Assembly (NCBI RefSeq): GCF_024868665.1
Contig: NC_079905.1
Location: 9,945,080 to 10,009,079, forward strand
Origin: Triplophysa rosa
Taxonomy: Eukaryota > Chordata > Actinopteri > Cypriniformes > Nemacheilidae
Direction of reading: 5' to 3'
Length of the DNA: 64,000 nt
Made by a program: the position numbers and the translations under genes. The notes beneath the pieces are model-generated. The model searched no databases. It was not told the DNA's origin and saw only the letters and a list, made by a program, of their open reading frames with translations. Of this stretch, positions 47,601 to 59,600 are shown piece after piece; the stretch's first letter is position 1; each line of letters starts with the position of its first letter.

Positions 47601-50600
47601 AAGTACATAAAAATAGTGCCGTAAAGCAACTTTTTCAGTGCATTGTTTTTTTGTAAATGCAGTGGTACATTTTGAAACGGGCTTGGCTTAAGCACGATTT
47701 AGCATTCAGTACCTTCCATCTCTCTCTGCTGCTCCGCCCTCTATAACAGTCTTGACGAAGATGCCCAGCTTCTCCAGCCCTGCATCAGCACCAACACCCA
47801 TTCCTATAATACTGATGCCCAGTCCATCATCATCTGAGACAGATATGAAGATGTACAAATCAGGGAAAGGAAGAATAATAAAACTGAGCAAACAGAAAGA
47901 CATACGTCATAAGAACACTAGATGGCTATATGGATTGATGCAAATGGAGCGATGAATACTCGCTAACTTATCAATATTTATGGCTTGCTTTTGATTCACT
48001 TGCAGTGCTCATAATATGCAAATGTACTGAATGTAGATTATTTCTTATATTTCTTAAATAATTTCTTAATTTAGTACATTTATTCCTCCTGACTGTACAC
48101 AACTATGTTGTGTGTATCATGCTTAAGTCAACATAAACTTTTTTTATCATTACACTCAAGTACATGGTGACAAGTGATTTCATTTTTGATTTTTCTTTGT
48201 GACATTGACGTCTAGTTATTCACCTTTCTCCAGTTCCACAGGGAGAAGTTCCAGCTTCTCAACTCTTTTCTCCAGCTCATATTCAGCTGAAGATGCCACT
48301 GGGTCCACCTCTTCATTCCTTCGGTCATAATCTTCATTGCAGTAGGTTTTGAACACCTGGGAGCAAAAAATATTCAAAAGGTCACATTACTGGAGCCACA
48401 TAACAAAAACAGCCATGCAAAGCACTTTTTTATTATTTCAATGCTTTGAAAATATAATATGTGAACAGTGCAGAACTGAGAGTGTCTCTCTTCAGAAGCA
48501 GCAAGAATGAAACCCCATACAGCTGAAGACAGTATGTGATCAACAGTCTCAGAGGTCACTGGGAAATGTCTTAGGCTGTATCAGCGCGTCCTCATAACAC
48601 TGCTGATAGTCTGAAACGCAAACAGTCATTTACGATCTTTTCATCGTAAGTGATAGTCCTGTGCGCTGTAGTGTGACAGGACGGTCACGCACAACTGTGT
48701 CACATAATCGGGTTCCCGGACAAACATCGGCCTCTTGCCAGTGCAAGACTGCCTCTCCCGTTGTGTCCTTACTAAAGGGTTCAATAGAGAGGCTGCTTCT
48801 GTATACTGACAGTGAATTAGCGTCCCTTGACCTAGACTCAAGAATCTTTGAGTAAAAGAACAACCCACCCTAGGTAAAACAAACAATACAATAATAATAC
48901 AATAATATCACAATGTTGCCCAAACTTGTTACCATCCAACAAAAAACTATGTACCCTCTTTCACCATTGTATATATCATACAGTGTCAATATTTTACATG
49001 CTTTTTACACTGCTATGGCTCCAACTGTGAGAAAAAATGACTGTTTGAATGTTATTTCACTCTTTAACGTTCGCGAGTATGGCATGCTATCTCTGATATT
49101 TAAAGGGATATAAAGGGACATCATTGACTACCATAATAAGATTTTTTTTTGTTCTGTTGAACAAAAAAATCTTTCTTTGTGGTCAACCAAACAAATAAAT
49201 GTACATATTTGGAACAACTAATTCAATTCAATAATTCATGACAGAATTATCATTTTTGGGTGGAGTATCCCTTTAAACCCACAATGACAACTTCCACCAG
49301 CACATTTGGAAAGCATGTGAACTGCAATTCATTATCTATTAGCGAATTAACATGCTGCATTTACTGCAATGTAGCCGTCTGTATGTCTAGCTTCCACCAA
49401 AAGAATCATCAGCTACGATTACACCATGACAGATCAAAGCTATCTCATGCAAAAAACTATTAAAATAAAATATCTGATTATTTATGCTTATTACATTCAT
49501 ATGTGGTAGGAAACGCTTCAAAACTAGAGCCTGGTAACCAAGCCCTTGGACAATAACAGCACAATATCCTTTACACTTAATTTGCAAATTGATCACCAAT
49601 CAGCTATGCAGTATGGAGCGGTCACATTGCTCAATAAATAATACAATGGGCTTCATTTTAATATTGGTAATAAAAAGATGGAAAGTAAGTGAGTTGTGAT
49701 ATATAAATCTTGATATATAACTACAAAACTGCACTAAAAAATGGTCGGAGAGTAATTTGTTATGAATGAAAACTAAAGTCTCCTCCAATTAACTACAGCA
49801 GCTTACATAATGCGTTGCATGCCATTCATCTCTCTGCCACAGATAGTCTGTAGATATTCCTAGATCAAGAGACAATTCCTTTATTATTATAACACATGAT
49901 TTTCATATTTGCAGACCATCTTTTTATGGTACCGTATCTTTTTTTATTTATTAAATTTGTTTCAATTATTCAAAATTTATTGTCCAATTGAATAGCTTTT
50001 TTCGTAATCACAATATCAGATTCAAGTGTGAAAAGAAAAAATATTTGTATTATACTGTACATTAGCATATTATTTTGAAGTGTCATATAGTACACAGTAA
50101 AGTAAACAGAACAGATCACATACAGTATATATAAAAGATTATAGCAGATAATAAATTGAATATTTAAATAAAAGTATATATAGTAACTATATTTATACAT
50201 ACATTTTTGGGCAGATAAGCTCAAGCAATAACCAGTAGCTATTTCTTTATTTGTAAAAACCCAAGCAGACAGTGCAAAACATATTTTTTCAACTTGGTTG
50301 ATCTTGGCTTTTGTTCAACTTAAAACAAAATTTACATTCTTTATCCATCTAGCACAACTTCGATTCAGGCCCACACAACTCACCTCCCTTTTATCATCCT
50401 CATCTCCTTTTCTCCATCCGTATTCTGTCTTTCGCATTTAAGATCAATGCAATACACCTGTTATCTGTCTTCAAACAAATGCAGCCAATCATTTTTGTCT
50501 CATCAAAAATCAACCTCTCATTCAAACCTTTCATCTATTGCTGATATACTCAAATATACTTGAATAATATACTGCTGGTATACTTAAAAACTCAGCAGCA

Positions 50601-53600
50601 TGTGAGGTCTTTGGCTCCAATTGCTTTTTTGTACAAAGATGTGAGCTTTTGTAAGTGTTTTACTGTTATGGGAAGAACTAACAGTAGAGCACTTTGTATA
50701 TCAAGTGATCAGCATTTACCATCATTGCATGGAAAAAAAAACACGTTTCAAAGTCTATTATAAATACTTCTATTATTCATAAATGTATTTGTGTTTCATA
50801 AAAAAAATGTTACACAGGTTTTTAAAAACATGAGAGAGGGTGATTGGTGATGAGGGGAACTACACCTTTAAATCTTTCTTTCTCTGAAGGCTGAATTTCT
50901 TCTACAGAACTAAGGGATGAGTGAAACCGAGCCAGCTTCATCTATCCTTTATCCCACTATCTTCCTTATCACTCTTTTCTATCCCTCTTTTCTCTCATCC
51001 TTCTTTGTACCACTGCACTTGTAGCAGCCACGTCTCATCGGTAGGCCTCTAATGCACCATATTACGCCAATACGCCTCCAGCTTAGGGATGGGCGATATG
51101 GCCCTAAAACTTTATCACGATAATTCCTGGTATTTCTTGCGATAACGATAAAAATGACGATATGTCATAATGTCATCCACCGCTGTTTTTTGCGTCAAGT
51201 GATAGTAGCTGCATGTAGTCTAGACCCTCAGAAAAACAAATATTATCAAAAAGTAAAACTTACCCCAAATCAAACAGCTCCTAAAATATACCTACAGTGT
51301 TTTTGTAAATATAAAATGTAATAGTGAGATTCGACTTCAAAAGGTTGTAGTAAAGAAAAGTTAAATGAACTAAAGCTCAATAAACACATCATGTCATACC
51401 TAAAACTGTATATATTCTATTGTTGGGTGGAAACAATCGATCGCATCACGCTGTCAATCACTCTCTCTTGAACTGTGTGAACCTTCTCTTCTCACAGCAA
51501 CATACACTGAATCTGTCTATGACTCGCGCTACAGAAAGAGAACAGAAAAATGCGGGTAAAAGAAATCTAATTAAATAATCCATGCTTTTTATACGTTTTC
51601 ATAAACGTATTTAAAATAACGTTATACAAACTCGCATGTGTACTGTATGTAAACAGGCAGCAGTGCTGTGCGCGCTGTGTCGCTATGAAAGCACATGTGG
51701 GCGCGAGCTGCGCACGGGACGCTCCGTTCATCCTGTATATAACAAGCAAGAAATCATACTAAACTATTTGCGCACGCGCACATAACATCTAACGAATGTT
51801 TAAATAAATACTTTTAGCCAAACGAAATGTTGTGGTGTAACGCATTATGACTATCAACGAATACTTAACAAACGAATTAAATAAAACGAAAGTGAAACTA
51901 AGCATTAACTCGGACGCATCTACAGTGCCAACCTAAACGAGATTTAGAGCTTTAGTGCAAACTCTTTCTCAGCTTCACGTCCGCCCTCCGCTATACCCGT
52001 TTTCACTTCACATGTGAGCTGTGAATGGGTCTCACAAAGATATCTACAAAGAGAGGGGATGACGTCATCAACTAGAATTTATCGTTTATATCGCGGGAAG
52101 ACTAATTCCTATCGTGTGGGGAATTTCTACCGGTATATCGCAAACGATATAATATCGCCCATCCCTACTCCAGCTGCATCGTGGGTGACTGCAATCCGAC
52201 TGGGGCACAGTCCAAGAATTAACTGAGGGCCAGGCTGAGGTAAAAAAGAAGGAGAGAGGTGGAGGGCTCAGCGAAAGGAAGTGTTTGTCTGCATTTGTAT
52301 CACTGGCTTCCAAGACCACCATAAATGCTTTCGCATTAAATGGATCTGCAGTATAAGACAATGGTGCCCGCGGCCCCAGTGACACTCGCACACACATGAA
52401 AACAGATCTCTCCCAAAGGGACGTCAATGTTGATGCTGAGTGGATTAACCATTCAACACAATGTCTGCAGAGACGAATCTACGAATAGACATTCCTTCAC
52501 TTCTCAAGGCAGAAACATCACTTAAAGGAACAGGTCACCCAATATTTAAAAAAAAAGTGTCTTCATTTACTCACTCTTAAGTTGTTCCAAATCTGTATAA
52601 ATTTCTTTGTTATGATGAACACAGAGAAAAATAGTTGGAAGAATGCTTGTAACCAAACAGTTCTTGACCACCAATTACTAATAGGAAAACTGCTTTATAA
52701 ATTTCTTTGTTCTGTTGAACACAAAAGAAGATAGACAAGATTTTTAGTACAGGGAATTGTGCATACGCGACCACTGTATGATGTCAAAGGATGTCGCGAG
52801 CGGAGGGGCTATTGTCAGACCGCCCGCTCCAGCCTGAAGTAACGTTATACAAGTTACCGATCGGTAAAGTCGCTTTCATTCATAAATTTACTCCGGCTCG
52901 GCAAGCTCCGGGTTGTGTCTTTCTATGACACTTTAATATGCTCCACAGACTGCCTGTTGACACTTTAAAATACTCCACATACTGTTTGCTGCATTAATAA
53001 AGCTCGCTCTCTTTCTCTCCCTCTCTGCGCTGGTTGATGCTTGATCATACCACACGTCATATTCGGTAAAATTTATTCGGCCATTTCACATATTTTCGTG
53101 TGCTGAGCATTCGGTGCATCTCTTTTCAAAACCAACAGTAGCTGCACTTACTGTTCCAAAATCAGATTTTGGCAAAAACCTGTCTATGGCTAGTAAGCAG
53201 CATGTAGCTTAGCATTAAATTATAAAACGTGCTCACATGACATTACAGTACATTAATCTCGGGCAGCTAAATATGAAGAAAATATATAGGAATTTATATG
53301 TATTACTCGTACTTACAATAGAATATTTGTATCTCACATCACATGACCCATTTTACTATGCTGGCGTCACATCCGAGTGGCCTTTTTCAAAACAAAATGC
53401 AAGTGCTCCATAATGCGGCCGAACAGAATTATCAGCTGATTGTAAAAATAGTATCGACCGACGCCAATTAAAAATTCAATTCAACATTGAGCCAATATAT
53501 CGGCCACAGCGAAATATCGATCTACCACTACTAAAAATCCTGTGACATATCAGTACTTTGTGTATATTCAAACATTAATATAAAAAATAGCATTGCACTA

Positions 53601-56600
53601 TTTGGTCACTTAATTATCTAAATATGTGCAAATTTGTGACACTGACCTTGTAAACCCTTCTATACATAAGATCACTCACAAAATGTTATTTTAAACATTC
53701 ATAAAATCATGCTGGGATAACATCAGTCATATCAATTGGTAGTCCACAGAGTCAAAAATCTTTTTAATTGACAAAAAGCATAAAACAAAAATGCAAAATA
53801 AACCCATTCTCACTACTTGTCTGAGACTTTCAGAGCTCACTGCATGATTGAAAGTATCATGATTGAACTTGAATATAATAATGTTTGCTAATGCGACTAA
53901 TAAAAGCTTCAACTCATTCAGATGGTAAAAGCAGACACCATAAGAGCAACATTTCATAAGACTCAGCATTATTTCAAAAGCTATTTTATCTTTCAACTAC
54001 TTTAAAAGCACTTTGGCCACACAGGACACTTGAACTGATGAGTCAGGTGATACGAAACCCTCTAATAAAGACTTGTTAGTAGCCTTTGCTCCTGTGAAGC
54101 CTACGGCCCTTTTGAAACTCATGCTTATTTTCTTCACTTCAGCAAACCGTTGACTCTTTGTTCAGTTTATCTGCCGTGGAATGGCATTTCGGCCTCTTTT
54201 TAATCCTGCGTTTGTGGAAATACCTCTGGGGCCTCACCACCCACCAACACTTAGCACGCTAACAAAGCGAGGGGAGCTTCTAGCATAAAGGGATAAACAA
54301 GAGACAAACAATTGCTTACTTTATATCTGGCTCTCAAATATGTTGGCTGAGTCGGCTCACATGATCAGTTACATGGACAAATGAATACTTAATTCATCAA
54401 CTGACCACATAAGTAGGCGAGGGCGTTACATTCATGAGCATGTTTCAGCTGTCAGACAAACCTACATACGCATTCATTATACATACTGTATGCATTAAAA
54501 ACTAACCTTTATTCAGTATTCATTTTAAAGATTTATCACAGCTCCTAATAGTTATTAAGTTTGGACCTCAGCTTAGGCAGTCTGACGGTAGATCATATTT
54601 TTTGCATCCCTGGAACATAATTCTGGTCTGAATGTTTGCTTTAGGAACACAGAGATAATACTTAAACTAAAAGTGCAGTACACACTGGAAACTTGTACTC
54701 TGCACAATTGGGTAAAGAAACAGCTTTGACACGGTCCTGACTGTAGTCGTAACAATACGGGACAGTGTGTCAGCATTGAAGCCCTCCTCGTTTCCAGAAC
54801 GGAAAAAGCAGGAACAATACTCTCTGATACATCAGTGATGGGCTTGCGAAAGAACGGTGGAGAATTAGTGCCTGACACGGACAGCCGCAATGGTGCAGGC
54901 TCAGAAGCGCATGCCCGTCTTCTGTTTCCAAAGTTGTAAAAAATTCAGCTCCTGAAGGGTTCGGATGTCAAAGAAACAAGCAAACTAAAAATGCCACATC
55001 ATTAATAATGCATTGTGGGACAGACCTTTGCCAATGACTACAGTTTTAAAAGCGCTGTGCTGAGAACAAGACGAATGCTTGATTGCTTTATTTCTTCATT
55101 TAGCCGAACTGTAGGCCTACTCTAAACTGCACATCAACAGCTTCAGACAGCTTGTTTGTTCTGCTTTGAAAATTAAGCAAATGAAAAAATATTTAGTTGC
55201 TGCTTATTTCAGGTTTTCCATTATTATATAAAGGGTCAATTTAAAACAACGATCAAAATGTGGGTAAAGCTAATCTAGTAAGCAAGCACGTTGTTATTGG
55301 TGCAAATTCATTTGTCACTTGGTAAAACTTGCTTTGCTCACTCACCTAACAGACCATTCCGATCTTAAAGTACAAAAATAAATGTACAATACATACTCTT
55401 TAAAATATATATATAACAAGACTGTAGCTAAGCTTTTAACTAAATTACAGAGCTGAGTTTATATAGTAAATCGCTGGATTGAAACTAGATTGATTGGTAG
55501 ATATGTGCATCAGAGTGGAGTGTTCATCATTGAATCATTTCTGCAGTCATTCATCTGCAGCCCAATCTTTCAAATCTATTTAATTCCATTAGAGAATCAA
55601 TAGGGGATAAATATGCCATAACAAAGAGTTAAATTTAACACATGTAATTTCATTTCAGGACACAGGACAGGATGGGCGTACCAAGTGAAGAGTGCATCTA
55701 CACAAATATGACAAAATACTAACACATAGATATAAATGTAAAGTACACACACTTGCTGCTTTGTCTAGTGGGACCTGGTTTCTGTGCTATTTTAAAACTA
55801 ATTCAAGCAATGTAATATTATAAAAATCTATGAACTTATCTTTAAAGCTATACCAATAAGCTAAGGCTGTCACAATTATTTGATGTAATAGCAAATAATT
55901 CAGATAATGAGTTATATTAAAGTCACCATGAAATCAAACAGGAAAATTCTAAGTGTTTTACACAGTGTAGTGGTTATTATAAATGATATATCCGTGTACA
56001 CCACTATTTGTTTTTAATTCATTTCCACTTGTAATCTTTAATCAAAAACATTAAGCTCCTCTTCCCCTCTCAACAACAACTCTTCACCACATGACGTAAG
56101 CAACAAAAAAAGAGGTAGGACTATAGCGACTGTTCAATGGCCAGGCATTTTTAGCTCTCCCCTCCAGGCCCAATTTACAATAAACCAATCACAAAGGGAA
56201 GCCCCGCCCCACATTTTTTCTAATTTCAGAAGGATATATTTCACGATACGGAAAAAGAAGTCAATCGCAACTTACGTTTCATCATGGTGACTTTAAACTA
56301 GCAAAACAACACCATCCCCAAATCTTTAGTTTTAGTTTGAGCGCTCAAGACAGTCTTTTCTGCAATGGTCACTCTATAATGAATGTTATTAGTAATTTAG
56401 AGAATTTTCAAATTTCTTAAGGATATAATTTCTTCATTGAATAAACTCATTGTAATTAATCGTTATAATTGTCAAAGCCTTAAAACGGACAATTAATCAC
56501 CATAGTCACATTTGTTTAATAGTTGTAATCATCAGTCAAATTCCATAATCGTGACAGGACTCCCTTAGCTGCATCATTAGTGGGTCACGTTTAAAAATCC

Positions 56601-59600
56601 ACTAAACCACAAATTCACTAAACTGCTGTTTAAATTTCACACTCTTGTCACACTTTCACATGATAACGCAACATTTTCTTCTTCATTTTCTGTTCCGCTG
56701 CAGTAAGGCACATGCTTTAGTAACATGACTGGTAAAAAACTGCAAAAGGGCTAAAACTGGTTTGTGTAACCACCATGTCATTTCCAAATAATTAATATAC
56801 AAAGGGCTCAGACAGAATGATTATTGGATGCCATAACCTTGTTATCAAATGCATGATATAAAAAATATAAAAGCAAGTTTTGTTTGTTGATTTTGCAGTG
56901 AACTGACAAACTTGAAGTCTTTGGGTAAAAGATGAAAGTGTGCTTAAGAGAGCTATTATTCCACACAGCCACTCCATCTGCCTGCACAAGAGCCTCGTAC
57001 AGGAACTCATTCATTTAAAGCTTTCAAAAGCTTTAAAATGGGATAAATGTACTTTATGAGAAATTAAGCAATAGTACAGTAGAAAAATAAATTGCAGGAG
57101 AGAAAATTCTGCATGATTAATGACCAACATCTTTATTTAATGTCCCATGCTGTCTCTCCTTCCACTCCGGACTAGTCAGATAATTACCAATGTTTTACCA
57201 CAAATCTGTCCCTCTCAAGTTTGAACACAAACCGCACAGTTATTTCCTCTGTGTTTGCAGAAAAAGCATGTGGCCTGCTTTCAAAATGCCTGACTCATGA
57301 AAAAGGTCTGTCTTTCTTTGTCAAGCTAATGACCAAGACGGTTCAGCCGAGTTGACGGTTAACCCAGCCGGCACCGTGCCATTTTACAATAATAGCTGGC
57401 ATTTTCTACACCTGCAAGCGTGCTATACATTTTCATTAATCTGTAGGTCATGAATATTTATGAAATAACCACACTAAAGGACATCTAAGTAATGCTAGTG
57501 TGTCAAACTCTTCTCTAGAACGATAAAGAGTCTCATACTTAATCTAGGATATGTTTAAATACACTGTAGCACAATATGTCATTTGTCGTCTGCACAGACC
57601 TATATTTCACGTTTATAATTAGCCGCCAGGACCAAGAAATGAAACTACGAGTAGCATGGGGATGTGATCTGATTAAGGGACTCTAAGAATACAATACACT
57701 TAAAGAGCAAAAAAGGTCCACAAACCAGAAATAATGGAATTTTAATACCGGTGGAAAACTGCTGGCTGAAATTCAGCTCTCATGAGGGAGACTAGCAAGC
57801 AAACGTCACGTGTACCCAATGAGAACATCAGGAGACCCTGTCCAGCGCCATTTAGAGGTGTTAACACGACTGATCCAGACCATTTGTTTTCTAGTATTTC
57901 AGCTCCATCCAGCTTTTGATTAGAGTTATTAGCTGGAGTCGAAAACACATTTGCAGCGGCTCAAGTGTTCAGCTGTGATTTTCATGATATCACAGCAAAT
58001 CAATGTCAACAAAGCAAACAGTATCTAGTCTGTCCGTCATTACACGGGCGAATCAAAGTTAATTGATTTAAACGCTAGGCTAAATTAATTTCATTATTTC
58101 TAATCGACGGTACAATGCATTTCAAAGAACTTAACATCTACTGTATTAAACCTGTCTGACAATGTTATTCTGTAACCAAACGCTGGATATAGATGGATAG
58201 ACGGACTGTTATTACCATCCTCACGGTTCACCTTGGAAAATGTTGCAAACGCAGCGGTTATCAGTGTTCTCACGGGAGCGTGACTTGATCACAGTGTACA
58301 GAGAGAGAAGGATTGACAAGCAGGCTGATGGGCAGTGATGGAGAACCAGAGAAGCTCATCGGGATGAAAGCTATATGTGCTCATCTCCCTATAGGCATGC
58401 ATGAGTAGACCTATGGATGTCACTTTATGGCTTCTCCTACTCATTATCTACAAAGCACTGATATCTGCTGGCAAAACTCTATTTTGGAAGAATCAATAAG
58501 AGGGCTTTAATGGACTCTATACCCAATTATCTATGTATGGAAATGCTTTCAGAAGAGATAAACAACAACAACTTGTGCAAACTCAATAACATGATGGCTC
58601 AGGAATATCAAAACATACCTGAAGAGATTTAAGAATATACGGTGGGGTCCAGACATCTGAGACCAAAACTGAAAATGCTTGTATTTAACATTTTTCTAGG
58701 TTAACATATTGACGTATTGAAATTGTAAAATCTAGAAATAGGGAAGAATGTTTTTACATCATAATATTTTCCCAAGACTTTTTAAACTTTTTTATTTAAA
58801 GGAATAGTTTACCCAAAAATGTTTTTTTTTAATCATTTATTTACTCTCATTTCATTCAAAACCAGTATATGTCTCTTTCTTCTGTGAAACACAAAAGAAG
58901 ATATTTTGAGAAATGCCTCAGTGGTTTTGTTTCCATACAATGAAGGTTAATGGCCGCCCTGTGTTCTTGGGGCACCAACGTTATTCAAATTTGGGTGAAC
59001 TATTCCATTAAATAAGGTTCTAAATATATGGTTTTCAATGTGGTCTCAGAACTCAAAACTAGCAATAAACCACCAGCGATGCACTTACTTTTATGGGAGC
59101 AGTACTGAATCGAATTTTCCGCTTTTGTGGCATTTCCTCTTTGTCCTCCTCTGGAAGACCTAGAATCTCTGTGATCTCTGATCCAGGATCATAAGAGATG
59201 TCATCATCATACAGGTCATCCTCCAGGTCAGTGCAGCTCTCCCCCCAGCCCTGATAGCAAGCATCTCCATCCACATTGAAAATAACTCTCTCGTTGCCAC
59301 AGAATTTTTCTGCGGATTCTTCCGCTTGATCCTCTGTAATCCGGCTAGGCTTCTCTTTCACATGACCGTCCGTGTCCTCAAGGACCTTGGTGGATGCAGA
59401 CTCAGTTGAATTTCCTGAAGTTTTGTCACAAACTGCAGCTTCATTGACTTGAGCCGAGATTGAGGTACTTTCCACAGTGTCGCTTGAGTTCACTTCTGCT
59501 CTGTGTTTTGGTTCACTGGCTCTATCAATCACTTCAGTGGTACCTCCGTCAAATCTTTCACTTTCCGTCTCCTCCAGTCCCTCTTGGGGCTTCTTCCCAT

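Larger units (their letters stand above)
48357..59088 (-). other. ppp1r9a intron 1
   Basis: 10.7 kb. Apart from the elements listed separately I see no exon, RNA gene or recognisable conserved block. Confidence 0.5.
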
